From: Bacillus pinisoli
Lineage (GTDB): Bacteria; Bacillota; Bacilli; Bacillales; SA4
Reading direction: 5' to 3'
NCBI RefSeq assembly: GCF_023036475.1
Contig: NZ_JAJQKI010000013.1
Span: forward strand, 1-64,000
DNA: 64,000 nt
The position numbers were made by a program, and so were the translations under genes. Within the stretch, counting starts at the first letter, position 1. Each line of letters opens with the position of its first letter. Below are positions 1-8,185 of the stretch, piece by piece. Under the pieces are notes generated by a model. That model was given only the letters and a program-made list of their open reading frames with translations. It searched no databases and was not told the DNA's origin.

Positions 1-76
1 TTTTTTTTTTTAGTACTATTCGACAGTTATTCTGCTTAGGATGTAAGAAACCATGTTATTTAAGCGAGGTGACTGA

Positions 77-961
77 GTGAAGATAGATGGAGTTTTCTCT
101 GGTGGTGGAATAAAAGGATATGCATTAATTGGAGCTATTAGTGCAATAGAGGAGAAGGGATATCGTTTTGTAAGAGTAGCAGGATCAAGTGCTGGAGCCT
201 TAATTGCTACCTTTATTTCGGCAGGATATACTGCAAAAGAGATAAAAGCCTTAATGGAAGAAGCGGAACTGAAACACTTTCTAGATCCAAGAAAATCTTG
301 GGCGCCAGACGGTATTGCGAAATGGCTTTTCTTATATTGGCGGTTGGGTCTTTACAAGGGAGAAGCACTTGAACAGTGGGTTGAAAAAAAACTACTAGAT
401 AAACAGATTCGAGTATTCGGAGATTTACCGACTCATTCGTTAAGAATCATCGCTTCAGATCTGACGAATAGTCGTATGATGGTTATTCCCGACGATTTAC
501 CTTCTTATGGACTAGATCCTTCTACTTTTTCAATTGCGAAAGCTGTACGAATGAGTGCATCCATTCCTTATTTTTTTGAACCTACGAAGTTAAAGAAGAA
601 GGATGGTGTAACTGTCATTGTTGATGGAGCATTGTTAAGTAATTTCCCTGTATGGCTCTTTGAGCAAACACGGAATGAAAAGAAACGACCATTGTTAGGT
701 GTTCAATTAAGTCCCGATTTAAGTAATAGAGTGCCAAATAAAATAAGGAATGGATTTGATTTATTTAAAGCATTATTCGAAACAATGATGGATGCACATG
801 ATTTAAAATATATTTCAAAGAACGTTGAAAAGAATATCATTTTTATACCAGTTGATTCAGTTAAAACCCGCGAATTTGATATTGCTGGAGAACAGAAGAG
901 AGAACTAATAGAAAAAGGTTACCAACATGCTAAACAATTTTTGCAGAAATGGAGTTATTAA
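77..961 (+). CDS. yqhO: Patatin-like phospholipase family protein (YqhO)
   Basis: This 294-residue protein is a patatin-fold serine lipid acyl hydrolase. The glycine-rich oxyanion-hole motif GGGIKG lies at residues 9-14, the nucleophile elbow GSSAG at 36-40, and the partner aspartate of the Ser-Asp dyad in DGA at about residue 183. There is no signal peptide, so it is probably cytoplasmic. The GTG start is chosen because GAGGTGA stands 4 nt upstream. It opens the yqhO-P-Q-R-aroQ block known from Bacillus subtilis and converges on yqhP. The physiological substrate is not known. Family assignment is secure; the symbol rests on gene order. Confidence 0.9.
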   Translation: MKIDGVFSGGGIKGYALIGAISAIEEKGYRFVRVAGSSAGALIATFISAGYTAKEIKALMEEAELKHFLDPRKSWAPDGIAKWLFLYWRLGLYKGEALEQWVEKKLLDKQIRVFGDLPTHSLRIIASDLTNSRMMVIPDDLPSYGLDPSTFSIAKAVRMSASIPYFFEPTKLKKKDGVTVIVDGALLSNFPVWLFEQTRNEKKRPLLGVQLSPDLSNRVPNKIRNGFDLFKALFETMMDAHDLKYISKNVEKNIIFIPVDSVKTREFDIAGEQKRELIEKGYQHAKQFLQKWSY

Positions 962-1004
962 CAGTAAGATATAAAATACAGCAGCAAATAAAATCGAGCC
1001 CTTC

Positions 1005-1349
1005 TTAATGAAGAGCCCGATTTTTCTTTTTGTTATTTTTTTTTCCTTCTATAACTGTTAAGTGTGAGTTGCTTTTCCGTTTGAAGCTTGAAGGTGTGGA
1101 TGGTTTTTTAATTTGTTGACTCTTATAACGTTTCTTTGATTGAATAGCAGCCTTGCGATATCTTGAATATTCAGCCCAATTCGTTCCGTTTCTTCGTTGG
1201 AACCATCTAAAAACAAAATAAATAATGACAGCAAATAAAACAGCAAATCCAATCATTTTTAGTAGTTGAGTGGGACTTGTTGTTAATAGTCCAATTGCAC
1301 CTAGACCAACTAAAGCTATAAATATAAACTGACGAGATTTCAGTTTCAC
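1005..1349 (-). CDS. yqhP: SA1362-family small membrane protein (YqhP)
   Basis: This 114-residue protein has two closely spaced hydrophobic segments near the N-terminus (about residues 8-24 and 32-46) and a very basic, lysine-rich C-terminal tail that probably lies in the cytoplasm. It resembles the SA1362/YqhP family of unknown function. I place the start at the GTG at 1349 because AGGAGG lies 8 nt upstream; an in-frame GTG three codons earlier overlaps that ribosome site. It follows yqhQ on the same strand and its stop lies inside the hairpin shared with convergent yqhO. Confidence 0.75.
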   Translation of the reverse strand: MKLKSRQFIFIALVGLGAIGLLTTSPTQLLKMIGFAVLFAVIIYFVFRWFQRRNGTNWAEYSRYRKAAIQSKKRYKSQQIKKPSTPSSFKRKSNSHLTVIEGKKNNKKKNRALH

Positions 1350-1423
1350 ATTCAGCACCTCCTAAACGAAAAGCAGACATTATTACTTACAATATGTTAT
1401 GAAAAATGAGATGTTGTCACTTT

Positions 1424-2362
1424 TTACACAATTTTAGTAGTACTTTCTGCCGCTTGTTCTAATTTGAGTAATTCCTGAAAGGATGCTATTGCAACTTCCA
1501 CTTGATCATCACTCGGTTCCTTAGTAGTTAAAAGTTGTAACCATAAACCTGGATAGCCTAGGTAACGCAACACCGGTACATTTCTCACAGCATTGCTTAT
1601 TTGCAAGACTTCAAAAGAAATACCGAGAACGACTGGTATGAGAGCTAATCTGTTGAGGATTCGAACCCATAGAGGATCAATAGGAACCCATAGATAAACA
1701 AATACTCCTACAATAACTGTAAACAAAATGAAACTACTTCCACAGCGATAATGTAATCTAGATTGAGCTTGAACATTTTCTACTGTTAATTCTTTCTCAT
1801 TCTCAAAAGCGTTGATTACCTTGTGTTCGGCACCATGATATTGAAAAACTCGTTTAATCATGGGGGTAAAAGAAATGGCATAAATGTATCCTAATAATAA
1901 AATCAACTTGAAGAATCCTTCTAAGAGTATCTGTGATAAATCAGTTGTAAAAATAGGTCTAAAGAGCTGGGCTAAAAAAACAGGAATTAACGTGAAGGCA
2001 AACTTTCCAAACAAAAAGGAAATAATACCGATTACAGCAACTCCAAGAATCATAGTCAGCTTGGATTCCTTCTTTTCTTCTTGGATCGTATGATCATCAC
2101 TTGGATCCACATCGTAACGCTCTGTTGAAAAATTAAGATGCTTCGTTCCATTCGCACTTGCTTCAATGATCGCGACAATTCCTCTTAAAAAAGGAATTTT
2201 CTTCAAAGATTGTAAAGTTGGATTTGATTCTCTTTTTAAACGTAAATAATCAATTGTAGAATCCTTACGACGAATAGCAGTGACGTAGTTATGTTTACCT
2301 CCAAACATGACTCCTTCTACGACTGCTTGTCCTCCGTAGACAGGCTTTTTCTTCTCAGACAT
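1424..2362 (-). CDS. yqhQ: DUF1385 family membrane protein (YqhQ)
   Basis: This 312-residue polytopic membrane protein matches the DUF1385/YqhQ family. The N-terminal GGQAVVEGVMF block and the YHGAEHK motif (about residue 176) are family hallmarks. At least four hydrophobic segments lie at about residues 102-125, 145-165, 210-228 and 235-255. The histidines and charged residues in YHGAEHK suggest metal or substrate binding, but no biochemical function is established. It is transcribed ahead of yqhP and diverges from yqhR. Confidence 0.88.
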   Translation of the reverse strand: MSEKKKPVYGGQAVVEGVMFGGKHNYVTAIRRKDSTIDYLRLKRESNPTLQSLKKIPFLRGIVAIIEASANGTKHLNFSTERYDVDPSDDHTIQEEKKESKLTMILGVAVIGIISFLFGKFAFTLIPVFLAQLFRPIFTTDLSQILLEGFFKLILLLGYIYAISFTPMIKRVFQYHGAEHKVINAFENEKELTVENVQAQSRLHYRCGSSFILFTVIVGVFVYLWVPIDPLWVRILNRLALIPVVLGISFEVLQISNAVRNVPVLRYLGYPGLWLQLLTTKEPSDDQVEVAIASFQELLKLEQAAESTTKIV

Positions 2363-2574
2363 ATACCACCAACCTAATTATGACTTATATTGAATATTTT
2401 ACTAGAAATCTTAAAAAAGCTCTAGGTGGAGGTAGTTTTTTTATGAATGTTCGAAAAATCCTATTTTATTCATTACAGTATTATAGACAAGTTCTGGGAA
2501 TGCTAGACGTCCCGAAAAAAACTTCTTCATAATTTTGGTCGGCGTGGAAATACTAATACCGGAGGTGAAGGATC

Positions 2575-3084
2575 GTGGAAGATGAAAAAAATCTGGAGCA
2601 AAACAAGACAGAAGAACCACTCTCTCCTGGAGCACGGACAGCGATAACGGGTATCTTTGGAGGGATTTTTTGGAGTTTACTCGGATATTTAGCTTATTTA
2701 TTTAACTTTACAAAAGTACCACCGAACGTCATCCTTGAGCCTTGGTTAATTGGTGATTGGAAAAATGGAGTATTAGGACAATTTATTTCTATATTTACAT
2801 TAGGTCTCATTTCCATTATGGTAGCGTTTGGTTATATGGCAATACTTAGAAAGTTTGAGAAGCTGTATGTTGCCATGGGATTTGGCTTGGTCTTATGGGG
2901 GCTTGTATTCCTAGTACTGAACCCGATATTTCCTGGTATTGATCCTATTAAAGATATGGACATCAACACACTTGTTACAACCTTATGTTTATTTGTCTTA
3001 TATGGAACTTTTATTGGCTATTCCATCTCGTTTGAGGCTGCTCAGCTTGCCCAAGAGCCAGAGCCAAACTATTCAAATGAATAG
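2575..3084 (+). CDS. yqhR: YqhR-family membrane protein
   Basis: This 169-residue protein has four hydrophobic segments (about residues 22-43, 68-92, 100-118 and 138-155) and an acidic N-terminal tail. It matches YqhR by position, between yqhQ and aroQ, and by topology. YqhR proteins are conserved in Bacillaceae without a known role. The GTG start follows GGAGGTGA by 5 nt. A perfect inverted repeat follows the gene and separates it from aroQ. Confidence 0.75.
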   Translation: MEDEKNLEQNKTEEPLSPGARTAITGIFGGIFWSLLGYLAYLFNFTKVPPNVILEPWLIGDWKNGVLGQFISIFTLGLISIMVAFGYMAILRKFEKLYVAMGFGLVLWGLVFLVLNPIFPGIDPIKDMDINTLVTTLCLFVLYGTFIGYSISFEAAQLAQEPEPNYSNE

Positions 3085-3092
3085 GACATATG

Positions 3093-3124
3093 ATAGAATG
3101 TTCAATGAACATTCTATTTTTAAA
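3093..3124 (+). terminator. Inverted repeat with T-rich tail between yqhR and aroQ
   Basis: Twelve-base arms (ATAGAATGTTCA and TGAACATTCTAT) flank one central base and are followed by TTTTAAATTTT. The shape fits a Rho-independent terminator for yqhR. Because it sits 36 nt before the aroQ start it could also attenuate readthrough into aroQ. Confidence 0.6.
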
Positions 3125-3152
3125 TTTTGCAAAAAAGGGAGTATGCAAGACG

Positions 3153-3605
3153 ATGAGACGCATTCTCTTAGTAAATGGTCCAAATTTAAATCGGTTGGGC
3201 ATTCGAGAGCCAGGTACATATGGAAACGTGACGTTAAGGGAGCTTGAACAGAAACTTGATCTGCTTGCTAAAGAAAATCAGTTGGAATTGATCTGCTTCC
3301 AATCCAATCATGAAGGAGAGATTATTGATCAAATTCATGATGCAGACACAAATATTGATGGAATTATTATTAACCCGGGCGCTTTTACACATTATAGCTA
3401 TGCGATTCGGGATGCTATTGCGAGCATCTCTAAACCGGTTATAGAGGTACATATTTCTAATATTCATGCCCGTGAAGAATTCCGTCATCATTCTGTCATT
3501 GCACCTGTTACAAGCGGCCAAATTGTTGGCTTTGGTATGCTGGGATACGAATTAGCGTTGATGGCATTAAAAGAAAGATTAGGGGAGGAACTTACGCATG
3601 ACTAA
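3153..3605 (+). CDS. aroQ: Type II 3-dehydroquinate dehydratase
   Basis: AroQ dehydrates 3-dehydroquinate to 3-dehydroshikimate in the shikimate pathway. The protein is 150 residues, normal for the dodecameric type II enzyme. The N-terminal NGPNLNRLG motif, the GTYG tyrosine of the active-site lid, the HYSYA region and the SNIHARE histidine loop are all visible. The start at 3153 gives the family length; AAGGGAG lies 12 nt upstream, somewhat far. An extended frame upstream adds 21 residues with no family similarity. It overlaps papP by 8 nt, so the two are co-translated. Confidence 0.93.
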   Translation: MRRILLVNGPNLNRLGIREPGTYGNVTLRELEQKLDLLAKENQLELICFQSNHEGEIIDQIHDADTNIDGIIINPGAFTHYSYAIRDAIASISKPVIEVHISNIHAREEFRHHSVIAPVTSGQIVGFGMLGYELALMALKERLGEELTHD

Positions 3606-4659
3606 ATTGGAGAAGCTTCGAAATCAATTTCAAGAACATGATATCGATGGAGTTCTAGTAACAAGTGGCTATAACCGACGCTATCTTACAGGTTTTACTG
3701 GTACTGCAGGTGTCGCTATTATATCTCATGATAAAGCAGTATTTATTACAGATTTCCGCTATGTAGAACAAGCCGCAAATCAAGTTGAAGGTTTTGAGGT
3801 TGTACAGCATAAAGCGGCAATTTTAGATGAAATAGCGAACCAGGTTGAAGTGTTAGGAATTAAACGTCTTGGATTTGAAGAAGATCATGTTACTTTCAGT
3901 ACATATAAGTCATACCAATCTGCAGTAAAATCAGAGTTAGTTCCACTCTCTGGAGTAATTGAAAAGTTACGCTTGATTAAGACTGATTCTGAGATTAAGA
4001 TATTAAAGGAAGCGACGGAGATAGCAGATGCTGCTTTTGAACATATTCTAAAAGTCATCCGTCCTGGAAAAACTGAAATTGAGATATCAAATGAGTTAGA
4101 ATTTTTCATGAGAAATCAAGGTGCAGCTTCTTCTTCTTTTGATATTATTGTTGCTTCAGGTTATCGTTCGGCTTTACCTCATGGTGTGGCATCAGAAAAG
4201 GTCATTGAATCTGGTGAATTTGTAACACTTGATTTTGGTGCTTATTATAAAGGCTATTGCTCAGACATCACAAGAACAGTTGCAGTAGGGCAACCAAGTG
4301 ATGAGCTTAAGAATATTTATGATGTTGTATTAGAAGCTCAATTACGAGGAATGGCTGGAATTAAGCCAGGTCTGACAGGTAAAGAAGCAGATGCTTTAAC
4401 GAGAGATTATATTTCAGAAAAAGGGTATGGAGAGTATTTTGGTCACTCTACTGGTCATGGTATCGGTTTAGAGGTTCATGAAGGGCCAGGATTATCTTTT
4501 AAATCTGACATGAAGCTAGAACCAGGAATGGTTGTTACAGTGGAACCAGGGATCTACGTTCCGAATCTTGGTGGAGTAAGAATTGAAGACGATACCGTTA
4601 TTACAAATGATGGAAATCAATCCCTTTCTTTCTCAACTAAAGAATTAATTATTCTTTAA
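3598..4659 (+). CDS. papP: Xaa-Pro aminopeptidase, M24 family (PapP/YqhT)
   Basis: This 353-residue metallopeptidase removes N-terminal residues that precede proline. An N-terminal creatinase-like domain (about 1-130) is followed by the pita-bread catalytic domain. The five dinuclear-metal ligands are visible: two aspartates in [13 protein letters not shown], histidine in GHSTGHGIG, and glutamates in VEPGIY and GVRIEDD. GAGG lies just upstream of the ATG. It is translationally coupled to aroQ and is followed 31 nt later by efp, an arrangement widely kept in Bacillus. It acts in the cytoplasm. Confidence 0.93.
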   Translation: MTKLEKLRNQFQEHDIDGVLVTSGYNRRYLTGFTGTAGVAIISHDKAVFITDFRYVEQAANQVEGFEVVQHKAAILDEIANQVEVLGIKRLGFEEDHVTFSTYKSYQSAVKSELVPLSGVIEKLRLIKTDSEIKILKEATEIADAAFEHILKVIRPGKTEIEISNELEFFMRNQGAASSSFDIIVASGYRSALPHGVASEKVIESGEFVTLDFGAYYKGYCSDITRTVAVGQPSDELKNIYDVVLEAQLRGMAGIKPGLTGKEADALTRDYISEKGYGEYFGHSTGHGIGLEVHEGPGLSFKSDMKLEPGMVVTVEPGIYVPNLGGVRIEDDTVITNDGNQSLSFSTKELIIL

Positions 4660-4690
4660 AAACAGATATATTTTTAGGAGGATCTTTTTA

Positions 4691-5248
4691 ATGATTTCAG
4701 TTAATGATTTTCGTACAGGTTTAACAATCGAAGTAGACGGAGGAATCTGGCGCGTTCTAGATTTCCAACACGTAAAGCCAGGAAAAGGAGCAGCTTTTGT
4801 TCGCTCTAAGCTTCGTAATCTCCGTACAGGTGCTATACAAGAAAAGACATTCCGTGGTGGAGAAAAAGTGGCAAAAGCCCAAATCGAAAACCGTACAATG
4901 CAGTACTTATATGCAAGCGGTGATCAACATGTTTTCATGGATACTCAATCGTATGAGCAAACAGAGCTACCAGCAAACTCGATTGAACATGAATTAAAGT
5001 TTTTAAAAGAGAACATGAATGTATCCATCCAAACATACCAAGGGGAGACTATTGGAGTAGAACTTCCAAATACGGTTGAACTTAAAGTAGTTGAGACGGA
5101 ACCAGGTATTAAAGGTGATACCGCTTCTGGTGGAACAAAGCCTGCAACTTTAGAAACAGGTCTAACTGTACAAGTACCTTTCTTTATTAATGAAGGGGAT
5201 GTACTAATTATAAACACAGAAGAGTCCAAGTATATCTCAAGAGCATAA
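4691..5248 (+). CDS. efp: Translation elongation factor P
   Basis: EF-P binds between the ribosomal P and E sites and rescues ribosomes stalled on polyproline. The 185-residue length and three-domain beta-barrel layout are standard. The tip lysine is Lys32 in [10 protein letters not shown]. In Bacillus subtilis this lysine carries 5-aminopentanol, so a similar modification is likely here by family knowledge, though no modification gene is in this window. AGGAGG precedes the ATG. A strong terminator follows directly, so efp ends the aroQ-papP-efp unit. Confidence 0.96.
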   Translation: MISVNDFRTGLTIEVDGGIWRVLDFQHVKPGKGAAFVRSKLRNLRTGAIQEKTFRGGEKVAKAQIENRTMQYLYASGDQHVFMDTQSYEQTELPANSIEHELKFLKENMNVSIQTYQGETIGVELPNTVELKVVETEPGIKGDTASGGTKPATLETGLTVQVPFFINEGDVLIINTEESKYISRA

Positions 5249-5254
5249 GATAGT

Positions 5255-5298
5255 AAAAAAAGAGGTGTTTGCTTAAAAAGCAAACACCTCTTTTTTAA
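5255..5298 (+). terminator. Rho-independent terminator after efp
   Basis: A perfect stem, AGAGGTGTTTGC with GCAAACACCTCT, closes a short A-rich loop and is followed by TTTTTT. It is strong on the plus strand and preceded by an A-run, so it could also work in reverse. Confidence 0.9.
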
Positions 5299-5421
5299 TT
5301 TTAATATTGATCTAGTTCTAGATTAAATGAATCCTTTAACAATCAGTAGTCTTAATTTTCCTGGATACCGCATAGGTTGTACTAATAGAACAGACTTTGA
5401 ATGATAAGGGGAATCAGATCC

Positions 5422-5703
5422 ATGAAAAAATGGCTTTCCACAATTGATACAACCATACTATCTATGGCTGGTCTTCGGTTTGTATCAGCGACGATTGAAC
5501 TAACGGCTGCTATTGCCATGCTTATGCTTAATGATGTGAAAAAGGCAGTTGCACTTAACGCCATGTTAGCTTTAGTAGGACCTTTTATTTTTATTGCAAC
5601 GATGACAATTGGGCTATTAAGTATGACAGATGAACTATCATTTTCAAAACTCTTTTTCATCGGAATTGGGGTTGCTTTTATCTTAATCGGAATTTACAAG
5701 TAA
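5422..5703 (+). CDS. yqhV: YqhV-family small membrane protein
   Basis: This 93-residue protein has three hydrophobic segments, about residues 8-30, 38-60 and 66-90. Its position between efp and spoIIIAA and its length match Bacillus subtilis YqhV, a predicted sporulation-period membrane protein of unknown function. I use the ATG at 5422; an in-frame ATG at 5401 would place the AAGGGG ribosome site inside the gene. It has its own transcription start by implication, since a terminator stands directly upstream. Confidence 0.7.
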   Translation: MKKWLSTIDTTILSMAGLRFVSATIELTAAIAMLMLNDVKKAVALNAMLALVGPFIFIATMTIGLLSMTDELSFSKLFFIGIGVAFILIGIYK

Positions 5704-5778
5704 GGCTCGATCTTATCCTTTTATAACTTTTACAAAGCGGTAACTCGTACAAATATAAACAAGTATTCAAATGCCAGG

Positions 5779-5806
5779 TCATAATATGTCCAAGCCTGCA
5801 TACATT
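5779..5806 (+). promoter_or_regulatory. Candidate sigma-E promoter of the spoIIIA operon
   Basis: CATACATT at 5799-5806 fits the sigma-E -10 consensus, and TCATAAT at 5779-5785 is a reasonable -35 with 13 bp between them. The Bacillus subtilis spoIIIA operon is transcribed by sigma-E in the mother cell. The match is by eye; the approximately 260-nt leader that would result contains repeat element copy A. Confidence 0.55.
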
Positions 5807-5845
5807 GAAGTATAGAAAAAATTACGCATATGGATGTTTATTTAT

Positions 5846-6030
5846 AAGGCTCTTTTCTAAAACTTTGTTGCTTTTCAAGCTAATATTTCTAAAAACCTAC
5901 CCTTTTTTGTACGTAAAACCGAAGTGATCATAGTTAGAAAAGAGCAACTCTCTCTATTTAAAACACTGGACACTGTACTACCGAGTGAAAATCCGGCTAC
6001 TGCAAAGATGAAGGACTAGCCTTAGTCTTC
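5846..6030 (+). repeat. MITE-like intergenic element, copy A (degenerate right end)
   Basis: The left end AAGGCTCTTTTCTAAAACTTTG is identical to other copies. The internal AGAAAAGAGCAACTCTCT pairs with that left end to form a long hairpin. The right half diverges after AAAATCCGGCTAC and ends near GACTAGCCTTAG, so the second hairpin is damaged. The element lies in the 362-bp gap between yqhV and spoIIIAA, downstream of the candidate sigma-E promoter, and would be transcribed as part of the spoIIIA leader. Confidence 0.8.
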
Positions 6031-6064
6031 AACCCATTCACTGATGAAAGGAGAGGGACATATT

Positions 6065-7015
6065 TTGAACGAAATTTTCGAACTATTATCGCCTAATATT
6101 CTCACGATCTTAAATCGCTATCCCTCTCATCTGCGGGAAAGGATCGAAGAAATTCGGTTAAGACTTAATCGGCCACTTGAGATTATCATCATGGGCAAAC
6201 CAGACTTTCCACGCAACATGAATACTCCATACATTGTCACTAGTGAAGATACAATACAGCTGATGAATCGGTTAAGTCAGTACTCCATTTATACTTTAGA
6301 AGAAGAGTTGAAAAGGGGCTATATTACGGTTCAGGGTGGCCACCGAGTAGGACTTGCAGGAAAGGTTATTACAGAAAAAGGCGAGGTAAAAGCAATCCGA
6401 GATGTCACTTTTTTTAATATACGGATTGCTAGGCAGAAGATTGGAATTGCTGAAAGTTATCTACCACACCTTTTAGTAAGTACAGGTGAATGGCAGAACA
6501 CGATGATTATTGGACCTCCCCAAGCAGGAAAAACTACACTTTTACGAGACCTTGCAAGATTAGTCAGTGTCGGAAAAGAAGAGATGAATCTCCCATCGTA
6601 TAAAGTGGGGATTGTGGATGAACGGTCCGAAATTGCTGGTTGTGTAAAAGGAGTGCCGCAGCTTGAACTTGGTTGGCGTGTTGATGTACTAGACAGCTGT
6701 CCTAAGGCAGAGGGAATGATGATGTTAATTCGTTCTATGAGTCCAGATGTCATCGTAGTCGATGAAATTGGAAGTGTGGAAGATAGTAAGGCAATCATGG
6801 AAGCTGTTAATGCAGGCGTTAAGTTAATGGTAACAGCTCATGGAAATACATGGGCTGATCTTGAGAAAAGACCTAGCATAAGACCTCTTCTCGAATTAGG
6901 AATTTTTTCGCGATTTATCATCCTTTCTAAGGAAAATGGTCCCGGTACCTCTTTTAAAATATTAGATTCTACCGGTCATGAAGTGAGAAGGGACAAGGAG
7001 GTAGCAAGATGGTAA
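6065..7015 (+). CDS. spoIIIAA: Stage III sporulation protein AA, ATPase
   Basis: SpoIIIAA is the cytoplasmic ATPase of the SpoIIIA-SpoIIQ channel that joins mother cell and forespore, related to type II/IV secretion ATPases. Walker A is GPPQAGKTT and Walker B is VIVVDEIG. I choose the TTG at 6065, with AAGGAGAGG 8 nt upstream, giving 316 residues, close to the Bacillus subtilis protein. An ATG at 6044 is in frame but overlaps the ribosome site. It overlaps spoIIIAB by 7 nt and begins an eight-gene operon. Confidence 0.95.
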   Translation: MNEIFELLSPNILTILNRYPSHLRERIEEIRLRLNRPLEIIIMGKPDFPRNMNTPYIVTSEDTIQLMNRLSQYSIYTLEEELKRGYITVQGGHRVGLAGKVITEKGEVKAIRDVTFFNIRIARQKIGIAESYLPHLLVSTGEWQNTMIIGPPQAGKTTLLRDLARLVSVGKEEMNLPSYKVGIVDERSEIAGCVKGVPQLELGWRVDVLDSCPKAEGMMMLIRSMSPDVIVVDEIGSVEDSKAIMEAVNAGVKLMVTAHGNTWADLEKRPSIRPLLELGIFSRFIILSKENGPGTSFKILDSTGHEVRRDKEVARW

Positions 7016-7524
7016 AGCTTTTGGGAGCTTTATTCATATTATTGGCTACAACATGGACTGGCTTTGAAGCGGCCAAACACCTTAGTGAAAGACCAAGACA
7101 GCTTAGACAGTTAAAGGTCGCGCTGCAGTCATTAGAAGCTGAGATTATGTATGGACACCTACCTTTGTATGATGCCTGTACACATATTTCAAAGCAGCTA
7201 AAAAAGCCATTATCCTGGTTTTTTGAGGATTTTGCTAAGAGATTAAAAGAAGGCACAGGAAATGTAAGAGAAGCATGGCATGACAGTTTAATAGAAGTGA
7301 AACGATTTACTGCATTTAAACAGGGTGAAATAGAAGTACTTCAGCAATTTGGAGAGACACTAGGTCAGCACGACCGAACATCACAGCAAAAGCATATCAT
7401 GCTTGCTTTAACTCATTTAGAACGTGAAGAACAAGAAGCAAGAGATAAACAAGCTAAATACGAAAAGATGATTAAAAGCTTAGGATTTTTATCCGGTCTA
7501 CTTTTAATTGTATTGCTGATGTAA
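7009..7524 (+). CDS. spoIIIAB: Stage III sporulation protein AB
   Basis: This 171-residue protein has an N-terminal membrane segment (about 3-20), a long helical cytoplasmic or intermembrane region rich in charged residues, and a C-terminal hydrophobic segment (about 155-170). This GspF-like layout matches SpoIIIAB, a membrane component of the forespore feeding channel. Its start lies inside the end of spoIIIAA, and AAGGAGG precedes it, so translation is coupled. Confidence 0.93.
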   Translation: MVKLLGALFILLATTWTGFEAAKHLSERPRQLRQLKVALQSLEAEIMYGHLPLYDACTHISKQLKKPLSWFFEDFAKRLKEGTGNVREAWHDSLIEVKRFTAFKQGEIEVLQQFGETLGQHDRTSQQKHIMLALTHLEREEQEARDKQAKYEKMIKSLGFLSGLLLIVLLM

Positions 7525-7546
7525 GGAACGAGGGGAGTATCGGAAG

Positions 7547-7753
7547 ATGGAGATCGATGTTGGAACGATTTTTCAAATAGCAGGAGTTGGAATAGTAGTT
7601 GCCTTTCTTCACACCGTACTAAAACAAATGGGGAAAGAAGATTATGCCCACTGGGTAACGCTAGTTGGATTTGTTTATATTATTTTTCGGGTAGTTACGA
7701 TTATGGATGAATTATTTAAAAAAATTAAGGCTGTCTTTCTCTTTCAAGGTTAG
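7547..7753 (+). CDS. spoIIIAC: Stage III sporulation protein AC
   Basis: This 68-residue protein has two transmembrane segments (about residues 7-25 and 37-55) and starts MEIDVGTIFQIAGVG, typical of SpoIIIAC. It is a small membrane subunit of the SpoIIIA channel, similar in design to SpoIIIAD. GAGGGGAG lies upstream of the ATG, and the next gene follows after 12 nt. Confidence 0.94.
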   Translation: MEIDVGTIFQIAGVGIVVAFLHTVLKQMGKEDYAHWVTLVGFVYIIFRVVTIMDELFKKIKAVFLFQG

Positions 7754-7765
7754 GAGGGGATTGCT

Positions 7766-8155
7766 ATACAAATTCTACAAATTGTTGGGATCGGGCTAGT
7801 TGCTACTTTTCTTGCGTTAATTGTAAAAGAACAAAAACCAATATTTGCATTTATGCTTGTGGTATTTGTTGGGTGTGGTATTTTTCTTTTCCTAATAGGT
7901 CAAATTCAAGAGATTATTACGATGCTCGAACGAATTGCAGTCAATGCGAATGTAAACTTAATGTATGTAGAAACCATTCTTAAAATTATAGGAATTGCCT
8001 ATATTGCTGAATTTGGTGCACAAATCACAAGGGATGCTGGACAAGGTGCTATTGCCTCCAAAATTGAATTAGGTGGAAAAATACTAATCATGGCAATGGC
8101 CATCCCCATCCTCACGGTCATTATTGAAACAATCATAGGACTACTACCATCATAA
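7766..8155 (+). CDS. spoIIIAD: Stage III sporulation protein AD, apparent ATA start
   Basis: This 129-residue protein has four hydrophobic segments and the conserved blocks NANVNLMYVETILKIIG and GQGAIASKIELGGK of SpoIIIAD. Homology runs upstream of the first ATG (7853), which would remove 29 residues and the first membrane segment. The frame reads back to an ATA codon at 7766, six nt after AGGAGGGG; from there the protein reads (M)QILQIVGIG, as in relatives. No ATG, GTG or TTG lies in this frame between the ribosome site and 7853. ATT at 7760 abuts the ribosome site and is less likely. Confidence 0.9.
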   Translation: MQILQIVGIGLVATFLALIVKEQKPIFAFMLVVFVGCGIFLFLIGQIQEIITMLERIAVNANVNLMYVETILKIIGIAYIAEFGAQITRDAGQGAIASKIELGGKILIMAMAIPILTVIIETIIGLLPS

Positions 8156-8185
8156 AAACTCGTTGTCTTAAAAAGAGGTGAATGA

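Noticed and set aside
1..12. Poly-T run at the window start as a terminator
   Set aside because: The hairpin that should precede it would lie outside the window, so it cannot be judged.
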